Assembly: GCF_000974985.2 (NCBI RefSeq)
Contig: NZ_LAVA02000064.1
Coordinates: 62,001 to 126,000 of the forward strand
DNA length: 64,000 nt
Origin: Streptomyces mangrovisoli
Lineage (GTDB): Bacteria; Actinomycetota; Actinomycetes; Streptomycetales; Streptomycetaceae
Reading direction: 5' to 3'
Below are positions 8,433-17,900 of the stretch, piece after piece; position 1 is the stretch's first letter, and each line of letters begins with the position of its first letter. The notes beneath the pieces are model-generated. The model did not search any database, was not told where the DNA came from, and saw only the letters and a program-made list of their open reading frames with translations. The translations under genes were made by a program, and so were the position numbers.

Positions 8433-8957
8433 TCAGGACTGGGGCGACGGCTCCGCGCCGGGCAGGCCCTGGGCGCTCGTCCGGGCGGACAGGGCGGTGT
8501 TGAAGCGCATGAGGAGCGTGCAGAACGTCTCGCGCTCCTCGGGCGCCCAGTCGTGTGTCAGCTCGGCCATCAACTGACGCCGCGAGGAGCGGACTTCCTC
8601 GAGGCGCGCCTGCCCGCGCGGGGAGAGCTGGAGCACCACCGCGCGCCCGTCCTCGGGGTGCGAGGTGCGCTTGACCAGGCCGGTGTCCACGAGCGGGGCG
8701 ACCTGCCGCGTCACCGTCGAGGAGTCGATGCCCATGGACGCGGCCAGCGCCTTGACCCCCATGGGGCCTTCCTTGTCCAGGCGGTTGAGCAGCAGGTACG
8801 CGGCCCGGTCCATCGAGTTGCGCACCTGGCCGACCCCACCGAGCCGTGTCTGTTCGGCACGGCGGGCGAACACCGCCACCTCGTGCTGCAAGGTGTCGAG
8901 GAGACCGGGGTCACCGACGGTCGACATGTCCATCGACATTCCAGGTGTTGTGGGCAT
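8433..8957 (-). CDS. MarR-family transcriptional regulator
   Basis: 174 residues with the MarR winged helix: RNSMDRAAYLLLNRLDKEGP, the recognition region KALAASMGIDSSTVTRQV, and the wing DTGLVKRTSHPEDGRAVVLQ. Several ATGs cluster at the N-terminus (residues 1, 7, 9 and 11), so the exact start is uncertain. It is divergent from ilvA with a gap of about 140 bases. MarR proteins commonly repress themselves and a divergent gene and respond to small aromatic ligands; control of ilvA here is only an inference. Confidence 0.88.
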   Translation of the reverse strand: MPTTPGMSMDMSTVGDPGLLDTLQHEVAVFARRAEQTRLGGVGQVRNSMDRAAYLLLNRLDKEGPMGVKALAASMGIDSSTVTRQVAPLVDTGLVKRTSHPEDGRAVVLQLSPRGQARLEEVRSSRRQLMAELTHDWAPEERETFCTLLMRFNTALSARTSAQGLPGAEPSPQS

Positions 8958-9100
8958 GGCCGGGGGCTCGCTTCATGGAGGCTGCTGGGATGGGGGACAG
9001 AGTACGCGGCCGGGGGGCGGGGCGTACCGGCGCTGCCCAAACCAGTCTCGGAGGTTGGTCACAGCGGCGCCCACCGAGTGTGAACTGCGATGCTGGAGAG

Positions 9101-10330
9101 ATGAGCTACAGCACGGCCGACTCCTTGCGCTCCGTGACCCTCGACGATGTGCGGGGAGCCCAGAAGATGCTCGCCGGTGTCGCCCGGGTGACCTCGATGG
9201 AGGGCAGCAGGCTCCTGTCCCGGCTCGCGGGCACGCCGGTGCACCTGAAGTGCGAGAACCTCCAGCGGACCGGCTCGTTCAAGCTGCGTGGCGCCTATGT
9301 GCGGATCGCCGGGCTGCTGCCCGAGGAGCGGGCCGCCGGTGTGGTCGCCGCGAGCGCCGGCAACCACGCGCAGGGCGTGGCGCTGGCGTCCTCCCTGCTC
9401 GGGGTCCGCTCGACGGTGTTCATGCCGAAGGGCGCCCCGCTGCCGAAGATCAGCGCCACCGAGGAGTACGGCGCCGAGGTGCGGCTGCACGGCCAGGTGG
9501 TCGACGAGACGCTGGCCGCGGCGCAGGAGTACGCCACCGAGACGGGCGCGGTGTTCATCCACCCCTTCGACCACCCGGACGTCATCGCGGGCCAGGGCAC
9601 GGTGGGCCTCGAGGTGCTGGACCAGTGCCCCGAGGTCGGCACGATCCTGGTCGGCATGGGCGGCGGCGGGCTCGCGGCGGGCATCGCGGTCGCCGTGAAG
9701 GCGCTGCGGCCCGATGTGCGGGTCGTCGGGGTGCAGGCGGTGGGCTCGGCCGCCTATCCGCCGTCGCTGTCGGCGGGCCGGCCGGTGTCGATCGAGGCTC
9801 CCGCCACGATGGCCGACGGGATCCGGGTCGGGCGGCCCGGCGAGGTGCCGTTCGCGCTCGTCAGGGACCTGGTGGACGAGGTCCGTACGGTCACGGAGGA
9901 CGAGCTGTCCGCCGCGCTGCTGCTCTGCCTGGAGCGGGCCAAGCTGGTCGTCGAGCCGGCCGGCGCGAGCCCGGTCGCGGCGCTGCTGAGCGCGCCCGGC
10001 TCGTTCGCGGGGCCGGTCGTCGCGGTGCTGTCCGGCGGCAACGTGGACCCGGTGCTGATGGAGCGGGTGCTGCGGCACGGCATGTCCGCGCAGGGCCGCT
10101 ACCTGGCCGTACGGCTGCGCCTGACGGACCGCCCCGGCGCGCTCGCGACGCTGCTCGGGGTGCTGTCCGCGGCGGACGCCAACGTCCTCGACGTGAGCCA
10201 TGTGCGGACCGATCCGCGGCTCGGGCTCACCGAGGCCGAGGTCGAGCTGCACCTGGAGACGAAGGGCCCGGCCCACTGCGACGAGCTCGGCCGTGCGCTG
10301 CGCGAGGCGGGCTACACCGTCATCGACTGA
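9101..10330 (+). CDS. ilvA: Threonine ammonia-lyase (threonine dehydratase) with ACT domain
   Basis: 409 residues. The ATG at 9101 follows GGAGAG directly. A fold-type II PLP domain fills residues 1 to about 320. The Schiff-base lysine is K61 in TGSFKLRGA, with the substrate loop SAGNHAQG and the glycine-rich phosphate cup GMGGGGLAAG. An ACT domain follows (RLTDRPGALATLLGVLS, about residues 325-409). It converts threonine to 2-oxobutanoate and ammonia. The single ACT domain and length match the shorter TdcB/IlvA type of actinomycetes, so it could be biosynthetic (isoleucine) or catabolic. Monocistronic: the next gene begins 284 bases later behind its own promoter. Confidence 0.92.
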   Translation: MSYSTADSLRSVTLDDVRGAQKMLAGVARVTSMEGSRLLSRLAGTPVHLKCENLQRTGSFKLRGAYVRIAGLLPEERAAGVVAASAGNHAQGVALASSLLGVRSTVFMPKGAPLPKISATEEYGAEVRLHGQVVDETLAAAQEYATETGAVFIHPFDHPDVIAGQGTVGLEVLDQCPEVGTILVGMGGGGLAAGIAVAVKALRPDVRVVGVQAVGSAAYPPSLSAGRPVSIEAPATMADGIRVGRPGEVPFALVRDLVDEVRTVTEDELSAALLLCLERAKLVVEPAGASPVAALLSAPGSFAGPVVAVLSGGNVDPVLMERVLRHGMSAQGRYLAVRLRLTDRPGALATLLGVLSAADANVLDVSHVRTDPRLGLTEAEVELHLETKGPAHCDELGRALREAGYTVID

Positions 10331-10440
10331 GCCGGGGCGCGCGCCCGGACGGCCCGCCCGGAAATCCGGCGGCGCCCGCCGCCCCGCCGCCGTACCGTGG
10401 CACGGTGTGAACGAGGCCGCACCCGTTCGAGTGAAGTCCA

Positions 10441-10469
10441 TTGAGAGACGCGATACATCGCGTTATGGT
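10441..10469 (+). promoter_or_regulatory. Promoter of the ABC exporter operon
   Basis: A -35 element TTGAGA (10441-10446) and a -10 element TATGGT (10464-10469) are separated by exactly 17 bases, the ideal spacing for a vegetative (HrdB-type) promoter. They lie about 145 bases before the ATG at 10615. The spacer is almost filled by a palindrome (see next entry), so this promoter is built to be repressed. Confidence 0.65.
10448..10463. promoter_or_regulatory. 16-base palindromic operator between -35 and -10
   Basis: ACGCGAT-AC-ATCGCGT is a perfect inverted repeat with a two-base centre, lying wholly in the promoter spacer. A bound TetR- or PadR-like dimer would block RNA polymerase. No regulator gene is adjacent, so the repressor must be encoded elsewhere or be the MarR protein at 8433-8957. 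Confidence 0.6.
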
Positions 10470-10614
10470 GTGTCGGGTGGACGGGTGACGTGAGGGCGGG
10501 GGACGGTGGCGGCGGGACCGCCGACGGCCGACGTACCGCTCAGTTCCGTCCCCGGTTCCGGTCAATGGTTCATGTGCACTGCTTTCCGACGACCCCGACG
10601 ACACGGAGACTCAC

Positions 10615-11637
10615 ATGCCAGGCGCCATCCATGCCGAAGGCCTGGTCAAGACCTTCGGTGACGTAAAGGCTCTGGACGGCGTCGACCTCGACGTCCCCGA
10701 AGGCACGGTCCTCGGCCTGCTCGGGCCCAACGGCGCGGGCAAGACGACCACGGTCCGCTGTCTGACCACCTTGCTGCGCCCGGACAGCGGCACGGCCGTC
10801 GTGGCGGGCATCGACGTCCTCAAGCACCCCGACGCCGTCCGCCGCAACATCGGCCTGTCCGGCCAGTTCGCGGCGGTCGACGAATATCTCACCGGCCGCG
10901 AGAACCTCCAGATGGTCGGCCGGCTCTACCAGCTGAAGGCCGCGGCGGCGAAGGCGCGCGCGGAGGAGCTGCTGGAGCAGTTCCACCTCGTCGACGCGGC
11001 CGACCGCCCCACGAAGACCTACTCCGGCGGTATGCGCCGCCGGCTCGACCTCGCCGCGGCCCTGGTGGTCTCGCCGCCGGTGATGTTCATGGACGAGCCG
11101 ACGACCGGCCTCGACCCGCGCAACCGCCAGCAGCTGTGGGAGGTCATCAAGCAACTGGTCTCCGGCGGTACGACGCTGCTGCTGACCACCCAGTACCTGG
11201 AGGAGGCCGACCACCTCGCGCACGACATCGCGGTCGTCGACCAGGGCCGGGTCATCGCCCAGGGCACCTCCGACCAGCTCAAGGCCCGCACCGGCGGCGA
11301 GCGCGTCGAGGTCGTGGTGCACGAGCGGGAGCACATCCCGACCGCCGCCGAGGTGCTGCGCGGCTTCGGCAAGGGCGACACCACGGTCGAGGAGCACACC
11401 CGCAAGCTCACCGTCCCGGTCACCGGAGGCGCGAAGCTGCTCGCCGAGGTGATCCGCGAACTCGACACCCGCGGCATCGAGATCGACGACATCGGACTGC
11501 GCCGCCCCACCCTGGACGACGTCTTCCTCTCCCTCACCGGCCATGTCGCCGAGCTGACCGCCGAGGAGAACGGGGCGAACGGTTCCGGCGACCCGGCGGC
11601 CAAGGAGCCCCGGCAGCAGAAGGAGGCCGCCAAGTGA
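10615..11637 (+). CDS. ABC transporter ATP-binding protein, DrrA / daunorubicin-resistance family
   Basis: 340 residues. Walker A is GPNGAGKT (37-44), the ABC signature is YSGGMRRRLD (about 136-145), and Walker B is VMFMDEPTTGLD (about 156-167). After the nucleotide-binding domain comes the C-terminal extension typical of DrrA proteins, with RRPTLDDVFLSLTGH near residue 305. It energises export by the downstream permease, with which it overlaps by GTGA. The tail after residue 315 is charged and low in complexity. Exporters of this class carry antibiotics, lipids or other hydrophobic molecules; the substrate cannot be told from the sequence. Confidence 0.93.
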   Translation: MPGAIHAEGLVKTFGDVKALDGVDLDVPEGTVLGLLGPNGAGKTTTVRCLTTLLRPDSGTAVVAGIDVLKHPDAVRRNIGLSGQFAAVDEYLTGRENLQMVGRLYQLKAAAAKARAEELLEQFHLVDAADRPTKTYSGGMRRRLDLAAALVVSPPVMFMDEPTTGLDPRNRQQLWEVIKQLVSGGTTLLLTTQYLEEADHLAHDIAVVDQGRVIAQGTSDQLKARTGGERVEVVVHEREHIPTAAEVLRGFGKGDTTVEEHTRKLTVPVTGGAKLLAEVIRELDTRGIEIDDIGLRRPTLDDVFLSLTGHVAELTAEENGANGSGDPAAKEPRQQKEAAK

Positions 11638-12440
11638 GCGCCCTGAACGACTCCCTGGTCATCGCCCACAGGAATTTGATTCGCATGAGTCGGATTCCAG
11701 AGATGATCATTTTTGGCTTGATTCAGCCAATTATGTTCGTGGTCCTGTTCACCTATGTCTTCGGCGGCTCGATGACCGTCGGCGGCTCCACCGATCCGGA
11801 CGTCTACAAGAACTTCCTGATGGCCGGCATCTTCGCGCAGACGGTCACCTTCGCCACCGCGGGTGCCGGTGCGGGCATCGCGGACGACATGCACAAGGGG
11901 CTGGTGGACCGGTTCCGCTCGCTGCCGATGGCGCGCGGCGCGGTGCTCACCGGGCGGACCCTGGCCGACCTCGTGCAGACCGCGGTGACCCTGTTCGTGC
12001 TGGCGATCGTGGCGCTGCTGGTGGGCTGGCGGCCCGGCTTCGAGAACCCGACCAACGTCGGAAAGGTGTTGGCCGGCTTCGGCCTGCTGCTGCTCCTCGG
12101 GTACGCGTTCACCTGGATCGGCGCGCTGATCGGGCTGTCGGTGCGCACCCCGGAGGCGGCCACCTCCGGCGGGCTGATCTGGCTCTTCCCGGTCACCTTC
12201 ATCTCGAACGCGTTCGTGGACTCCTCGCAGATGGCGTCCTGGCTCCAGCCGATCGCCGAGTGGAACCCGTTCAGCGCCACCGTCCAGGCCTGCCGCATGC
12301 TCTTCGGCGACCCGGGCGTCTCGCAGTCCGACGCGTTCCCGATGGCGCACCCCGTGTGGGCCTCGCTGCTCTACTCGGTCGTGATCGTCGCGATCTTCCG
12401 GACGCTGGCGGTCCGCAAGTACCGCTCGGCGACGGCCTGA
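11634..12440 (+). CDS. ABC transporter permease, DrrB family (ABC-2 type)
   Basis: 268 residues from GTG at 11634. The start overlaps the stop of the ATPase gene and is preceded by AAGGAGG at 11620-11626, so it is firmly set. Six membrane helices are seen: about 24-44, 60-80, 108-128, 143-163, 178-196 and 240-258. The ABC-2 motif is present around MARGAVLTGRTLADLVQ. It forms the membrane channel of the exporter with the DrrA-like ATPase. Odd feature: codons 13-34 (11670-11735) are unusually AT-rich, with ATT, TTT, AAT, AGT, CCA and TTG codons that are rare in this genome. Confidence 0.93.
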   Translation: MSALNDSLVIAHRNLIRMSRIPEMIIFGLIQPIMFVVLFTYVFGGSMTVGGSTDPDVYKNFLMAGIFAQTVTFATAGAGAGIADDMHKGLVDRFRSLPMARGAVLTGRTLADLVQTAVTLFVLAIVALLVGWRPGFENPTNVGKVLAGFGLLLLLGYAFTWIGALIGLSVRTPEAATSGGLIWLFPVTFISNAFVDSSQMASWLQPIAEWNPFSATVQACRMLFGDPGVSQSDAFPMAHPVWASLLYSVVIVAIFRTLAVRKYRSATA

Positions 12441-12491
12441 CGCCGTGACGCCGTGACGGCCTGACGGCGTGACCTCGGACCGGCACGACGA

Positions 12492-12521
12492 AGCCCCCGG
12501 TGTCCGCGGACACCGGGGGCT
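12492..12521. terminator. Bidirectional terminator between exporter operon and greA
   Basis: A 30-base perfect palindrome: a 14-base-pair stem from AGCCCCCGGTGTCC to GGACACCGGGGGCT with the two-base centre GC. It lies 51 bases after the permease stop and 27 bases before the end of the convergent greA gene, so it can end transcripts from both sides. Confidence 0.8.
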
Positions 12522-12548
12522 CGTCCTGGTCAGGGCGCGTGGCAGGGC

Positions 12549-13049
12549 TCAGCCCGAGTAGGGCTCGGCCTTGAGGATGCGCACCGAGGCCTTCTTGCCG
12601 TTGGGCAGCTCGTAGTCCGCGTCCTCGCCGACCTTGTGGCCGATCACGCCCGTGCCGAGCGGGGACTGCGGCGAGTAGGTCTCGATGTCGGAGCTGGCGT
12701 ACTCACGGGAGGCGAGCAGGAACGTCATCGTGTCGTCCTCGTCGCCGTCGAAGGCGATCGTCACGACCATGCCCGGCGCGACCGTGCCGTCCGCCGACGC
12801 CGGCGCCTCGCCGACCTGGGCGTTCTCGAGAAGCTGGGTCAGCTGGCGCACACGGAGCTCCTGCTTGCCCTGCTCCTCCTTGGCGGCGTGGTACCCGCCG
12901 TTCTCGCGCAGGTCGCCCTCCTCGCGCGCGGCCGCGATCTTGGCGGCGATCTCCGTGCGCGCAGGACCAGTAAGGTGCGCAAGCTCGTCCTTGAGCTTGT
13001 TGTACGCCTCCTGGGTCAGCCAGGTGACGTTCTCGCTGGTCTGGGTCAC
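12549..13049 (-). CDS. greA: Transcription elongation factor GreA
   Basis: 166 residues. The GTG at 13049 is chosen: it has the Shine-Dalgarno AGGAG and gives the usual N-terminus TQTSENVTWLTQEAYNKL; a longer ATG start at 13079 would add only an unconserved leader. The N-terminal coiled coil carries the conserved REEGDLRENGGYHAAKEEQ region, with the acidic tip residues that enter the polymerase secondary channel. The C-terminal domain holds SPLGTGVIGHKVGD-like SPLGTGVIGHKVGEDADY. GreA restarts backtracked RNA polymerase by stimulating transcript cleavage. Monocistronic by position. Confidence 0.95.
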   Translation of the reverse strand: MTQTSENVTWLTQEAYNKLKDELAHLTGPARTEIAAKIAAAREEGDLRENGGYHAAKEEQGKQELRVRQLTQLLENAQVGEAPASADGTVAPGMVVTIAFDGDEDDTMTFLLASREYASSDIETYSPQSPLGTGVIGHKVGEDADYELPNGKKASVRILKAEPYSG

Positions 13050-13240
13050 AGGTGCTCCTCGTCGGTACTGGGAATACAAAGCATCGCCCTACCCAGAAGA
13101 ATGCTTCCTCACGGAAGGGCGAAACCACGAGCCTAACAATTCAAGCGCCGAAGGGGGAGGACATAAGGCACTGAATTTCCATAGGCCCTGGTCAGCGCCG
13201 ACAAGGCGAGGGTGATGTGCGACCGGGGCGCGTGCGCCGG

Positions 13241-13639
13241 TCAGCCGCTGTGGCAGCCCAGCAGTTCGGCGGTGGTGCCCCGGGCGGTCGTACGGAGCGT
13301 GACGACCTTGTCGATCCGGGTGGCGCTGCCGTCGAAGTGGAAGTCCGCCCGGCCCACCTCGCTGCCGTCCGCGGCCTGTGAGCGCAGGGTGCAGTAGCCG
13401 TCCGTGCCGGCGTCCTTGTGGACCTCGAGGTGCACCTGCACGGCGGTGTCGTTGGCCTGGAAGGTGATCACCTGGGCGCTGATCTCGGTCCCGCCGACGT
13501 AGTCCCAGGCGAACCAGCCGACCGCGGCGGCCAGCAGGGATCCCATGACGATCGCGGCGATTCTGAGCCGTCGGTCGGAGCGCTCGTCCGAGGAACGGCC
13601 GTAGCGGCCCTCGGGCAGCCGCGTGCTCGCCGTACTCAT
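13241..13639 (-). CDS. DUF4307 membrane protein
   Basis: 132 residues. The N-terminus is cytoplasmic and charged (LPEGRYGRSSDERSDRRLR), followed by one transmembrane helix at residues 28-48 (AAIVMGSLLAAAVGWFAWDYV). The outer domain has about 85 residues with two Cys (GYCTLRSQA and ELLGCHSG) that could form a disulfide. This matches the DUF4307 family, regularly found divergent from mca in actinomycetes, as it is here with about 100 bases between the starts. Its role is unknown; the linkage suggests a tie to mycothiol or redox physiology. Confidence 0.88.
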   Translation of the reverse strand: MSTASTRLPEGRYGRSSDERSDRRLRIAAIVMGSLLAAAVGWFAWDYVGGTEISAQVITFQANDTAVQVHLEVHKDAGTDGYCTLRSQAADGSEVGRADFHFDGSATRIDKVVTLRTTARGTTAELLGCHSG

Positions 13640-13742
13640 GATCGTCCTCTCCGCGGAATTATTCGCCCCCCGATTCGGTCACTATAGAAGCCGCCGATCG
13701 CACCCCGACCCATCGGGGCGCCGACCTACCGAGGATTGAGTC

Positions 13743-14624
13743 TTGACTGACCAGCTGCGACTGATGGCCGTCCACGCCCACCCCGACGACGAGTCGAGCA
13801 AGGGCGCGGCGACCATGGCGAAGTACGTGTCCGAGGGGGTGGACGTGCTGGTCGTGACCTGCACCGGCGGGGAGCGCGGCTCCATCCTCAATCCGAAGCT
13901 CCAGGGCGACACGTACATCGAGGAGAACATCCACGAGGTACGCAAGAAGGAGATGGACGAGGCCCGCGAGATCCTCGGCGTCCACCAGGAGTGGCTCGGC
14001 TTCGTCGACTCGGGTCTGCCCGAGGGCGACCCGCTGCCGCCGCTGCCCGAGGGCTGCTTCGCGCTGGAGGACGTGGACAAGGCCGCCGGAGAGCTGGTCA
14101 AGCAGATCCGTTCCTTCCGTCCCCAGGTGATCACCACCTACGACGAGAACGGCGGCTACCCGCACCCCGACCACATCATGACCCACAAGATCTCGATGGT
14201 GGCGTTCGAGGGCGCGGCGGACACCGAGAAGTACCCGGAGTCCGAGTTCGGCCCGGCGTTCCAGCCGCAGAAGCTGTACTACAACCAGGGCTTCAACCGC
14301 CCCCGTACCGAGGCGCTGCACCAGGCGCTGCTGGAGCGGGGCCTGGAGTCGCCGTACGGGGACTGGCTCAAGCGGTGGAAGGAGTTCGAGCGGGCCGAGC
14401 GCACGCTGACCACGCACATCCCGTGCGCGGACTTCTTCGAGATCCGTGACAAGGCGCTGATCGCGCACGCCACGCAGATCGATCCGGACGGCGGCTGGTT
14501 CCGGGTGCCGATGGAGATCCAGAAGGAGGTCTGGCCGACGGAGGAGTACGAGCTGGCGAAGTCGCTCGTCGATACCTCCCTCCCCGAGGACGACCTCTTC
14601 GCGGGCGTCCGCGACAATGCCTGA
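13743..14624 (+). CDS. mca: Mycothiol S-conjugate amidase
   Basis: 293 residues from TTG at 13743, the only start that gives the conserved MTDQLRLMAVHAHPDDE. It is a LmbE/PIG-L-family zinc hydrolase. The zinc site is H13 and D16 in HAHPDDE and H144 in YPHPDH; D15 is the likely catalytic base. The enzyme cleaves mycothiol conjugates of toxins to a mercapturic acid, which is exported, and glucosaminyl-inositol, which is recycled. Length matches Mca; MshB is the paralogue, but the context with DUF4307 points to Mca. The next gene begins within its last codons. Confidence 0.94.
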   Translation: MTDQLRLMAVHAHPDDESSKGAATMAKYVSEGVDVLVVTCTGGERGSILNPKLQGDTYIEENIHEVRKKEMDEAREILGVHQEWLGFVDSGLPEGDPLPPLPEGCFALEDVDKAAGELVKQIRSFRPQVITTYDENGGYPHPDHIMTHKISMVAFEGAADTEKYPESEFGPAFQPQKLYYNQGFNRPRTEALHQALLERGLESPYGDWLKRWKEFERAERTLTTHIPCADFFEIRDKALIAHATQIDPDGGWFRVPMEIQKEVWPTEEYELAKSLVDTSLPEDDLFAGVRDNA

Positions 14625-14874
14625 CATGAGCGCAAGTGTGAGCCTGGCAGTGACCCACCTCGTCCCCCTCGCCAAGGAGGTCGACGAGAACAAGGTCACC
14701 CCCGGTGTCCTGGGGTTCATCGTCTTCGCGGTGATGGCCCTGGCCGTGTGGGGCCTGATGAAGTCCATGAGCAAGCACATGGGCAAGGTCGACTTCAAGG
14801 AGTCCTCGGACGCGTCCGCGGCGGCCGAGCCGACCGACGCCGTCCCGGCGGACGCCGAGCCCCGGCAGGGCTGA
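14617..14874 (+). CDS. Small membrane protein downstream of mca
   Basis: 85 residues. The ATG at 14617 overlaps the mca stop by eight bases; a second ATG at 14626, just behind that stop, is equally likely. One transmembrane helix (GVLGFIVFAVMALAVWGLM, about 29-47) is followed by a basic stretch (KSMSKHMGKVDFK) and an acidic Ala/Asp/Glu-rich tail, so the C-terminus should be cytoplasmic. No family function was recognised. The tight spacing means it is co-expressed with mca. A strong hairpin follows at 14877. Confidence 0.82.
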   Translation: MPDMSASVSLAVTHLVPLAKEVDENKVTPGVLGFIVFAVMALAVWGLMKSMSKHMGKVDFKESSDASAAAEPTDAVPADAEPRQG

Positions 14875-14876
14875 GA

Positions 14877-14913
14877 GCGGCCCCGCGGGCCGGACGCGAC
14901 CCGGCGGGGCCGC
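14877..14913. terminator. Terminator hairpin after the mca operon
   Basis: GCGGCCCCGC (14877-14886) pairs perfectly with GCGGGGCCGC (14904-14913), leaving a 17-base loop that can pair further through GGG and CCC. It starts two bases after the stop of the small membrane protein and lies between convergent genes. Confidence 0.6.
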
Positions 14914-14972
14914 CGCCGCGACCGGCCGGGGCGGCCGCCGAGCCGCCCCGTCTCGCGGGGTACCCGTGGGCG

Positions 14973-17900
14973 TCACTGCCGGGCGGCCGGTACGGCCACC
15001 CCCATGACCTCGCGGGCATGGCGGCTGGGCACCATGCCGAGCCGCCATGCCTGCCACCCCGCCTCCAGCCCGGCGCCCCGCTCCAGCAGCAGCTGGTACG
15101 CCTCGATGTAGTCGCCGAGCTTCTCGTCGCGCAGGGCGTGGCCCGTCCGGGCGAGCTGCGACAGGTCCTCCTGGGCGACCGCCGTGCCCACCTCGATGCC
15201 GCCGGGCGCCGCGTACGGCAGCAGCGTGCAGCGCAGGAAGCGCGCCCAGTCCTCGCCCCGCCGGTCGCCGTACGAGGTGAACAGGGTGAGCGCCTGGTCG
15301 CACAGGTCCAGCGCCTGCGCGGCACGGCTGTTGCCCGCCTCGACGACCGCCAGCTCCAGGCAGGTCCACGCCTCGCCGTGGGCGACGCCGATGCGCTGGA
15401 AGTCGGCGCGGGCGTCGACGAGCAGCTGCCGGGCGAAGCCGGAGTTGCGCAGCGAACCGGTCCGCGCCGCGCTCTGGTCGCGGGTGACGCGGGCGGAGTG
15501 GTGCCGGGCGCAGGCCAGGCCGTACACGTCGCGGATCCGCGAGAACATCGTCCGGGCCCGTTCCAGCTCGCGCACCGCCTGGTCCAGGTCGCCGGTCTCC
15601 TCCAGGGCCTGGCCCAGGTGGTAGAGGGTCCAGGCCTCGCCGCGCGCGTCCTCGTTGTCCCGGTGCCGGGCCGCCGCCTGCCGTAAGCCGTCCACGGCCG
15701 GCAGCGGGTCGCCGGCCACCACCCGGGCCCGGGACAGCTGGGTGAGCGCCCAGGCCTCGCCGCGCGCGTCGCGGGTGCGGCCGTAGAGGTCGAGGGCCGT
15801 GCGCAGGTGCGCCTCGGCGCCCGGTACGTCGTCCATGCGCAGATACAGCTGGCCCAGCTGGAAGTGGGCCCAGGCCTCGCCGTGCACGGACTTGCCCCGC
15901 CGGTGCAGGACCAGGGAGCGGGTGAGCAGGTCGAGGGAGTCGGCGAGGCGGGAGCGGTCGCGTTCCACGGCCGCGAGGGCGTGCATGGTCCAGGCCCGGT
16001 CCGTCGCCAGCTCGGGGGCCTGCTGGAGGTCGAGGGCCTCCTGGAGCCGGGCGGCGGCCTCGGTGAGCTGGCCCTGGTGGTGCAGGGTGATGCCCAGCGA
16101 GCACAGCGCGCGGGCCGCGCCCGCGTCGTGATGGGCCTGGACGTACAGGTCGACCACGGAGGTCAGCGTGGTGCGGGCCTTGTCCAGCTCGCCCAGCTGA
16201 CGGGCGGCGATGCCGGTGCGCCACTGCACCGAGCGCACCAGCAGGCCCTCGTCCACGGCCTGGGCCAGCTCGCTGATCTCGCCCAGCCGGTAGAGGTCGC
16301 CGCGCAGCAGGCAGTAGTCGCACAGCGCGCCCAGCAGATTGCGTACGGCCGCCTGGTTCACGCCCTCGGCGTGCCGCAGGGTCGCCGTGATGAAGCTCGA
16401 CTCGTCGTCCAGCCAGCGCAGCGCCTCGTCGAGCGAGGTGAAGCCGTGCGGGCCGAAGCGGTCGGAGCGGGTCGACATGTTGCCGTCGACCAGCCGCAGC
16501 ACGGAGTCGGCGAGGTCGGCGTAGTTCACGATGAGGCGTTCCTGCGCGGCGGAGCGCTCGGCCGGGTCCTCCTCGTCGAGCAGCCGGGCCTGGGCGAAGG
16601 CGCGCACCAGGTCGTGCAGCCGGTAGCGGCTGCCGCGCACCTGGTCGAGCAGGCCCGCGCGGGCCAGGGCGTCGAGATGGCGGGTCGCCTCCGGCTCGTC
16701 GGTGGCCAGCAGCGCGGCGGCCGCGGCGGTGCCCAGCGAGGCCCGGCCGGCCAGCGCGAGCCGCCGCAGCAGGCGCCGGGCGGGTTCCTGCTGGTCGGTG
16801 TAGCGCAGCCACAGGGCGCGCTCGACGGGGGCCACGGGGCCGTACGCGCCGAGGTCGCCGGCCAGCTCCCGGGGCGAGCGCGGGCCGAGCGAGGAGCCCG
16901 CGATGCGCAGCGCCAGCGGCAGCCCGCCGCACAACTGCCGTATCCGGTCGCTGGATTCGGCGTCGTACGGTTCCGGGCGGTGCTGTGCGGCGGAGGCGAG
17001 CAGTTCCTCGGCGCCGGCCGGGCCGAGCGCCTGGACCGGCAGCCGGTGCACCCAGGCGGGCAGGTCCGCGGGCAGGTCGAGCGGTTCGCGGGCGGTGACC
17101 AGGACCAGGCTGTCGGAGCGTTCCGGGAGGAGGGCGCGGACCTGTTCGGGGTCGCGCGCGTCGTCGAGCACGATGGTCACGGGCAGGCTCGCGGGGTGCT
17201 GGCGGTAGAGCTCGCCGAGCCGTTTGACCTGCTGGTCGGGGGACGAGCGTTCGCGGAACAGCAGCTGCTCGCGGGGCGCGCCGAGCCGGTTCAGCAGATG
17301 GAGCAGGGCGTCGCGGGTGGTCAGCGGGGTCTCCCCGGCGCTGTCCCCGCGCAGGTCGACGACGCAGGCGCCGCGGAAGTGGTCCTTGAGGTCGTGGGTG
17401 GCGCGCAGCGCGAGCGCGGTCCGGCCGGAGCCGGGCGCGCCGTGCAGCACGACGACCGTCGGCCGGGTCTCGGTGTGCGCGCGGGCCGCCTGTACCCACT
17501 GCCTGAGCTGCGCCAGCTCACTGCGACGACCGGCCAACGTGCGGTCCGCGTCCGGCAGTTGGGCGAAGGACTGTTCCAGCGCGCTGCGCCTGCGGGCCGC
17601 GGCGCTCTTGTCGCTGCCGCGCAGCTTGGGACCCGCCTTGGGGCCGGTGGACGCACTGATCATGCGCTGCTGATCGAGGAACGGGCGGATGCCGCGCACC
17701 TCCAGCGCGGTCAGCCACTGGAGGCGCAGCGCCTCCGGCCCGCCGGGCTGGCTCACCGCCCCGGCCCGGTGGTGGGCGGCGGGCAGGTGCGCCCCGGCCA
17801 CCTTCACCACGGTGGCCGCGGCTCCCACGGCCCCCACGACGGCGCCGGCGCCGAGCGCGGTGCCTGCCCCGGTGCCCAGCGACAGGTCGGCCACCGCGGC

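Noticed and set aside
14368-17499. A 1043-codon open frame on the minus strand overlapping mca and the P-loop/TPR gene
   Set aside because: Wrong-frame shadow, Arg/Pro/Ala-rich and without motifs; the frame beginning at 18173 carries the P-loop and TPR signatures.
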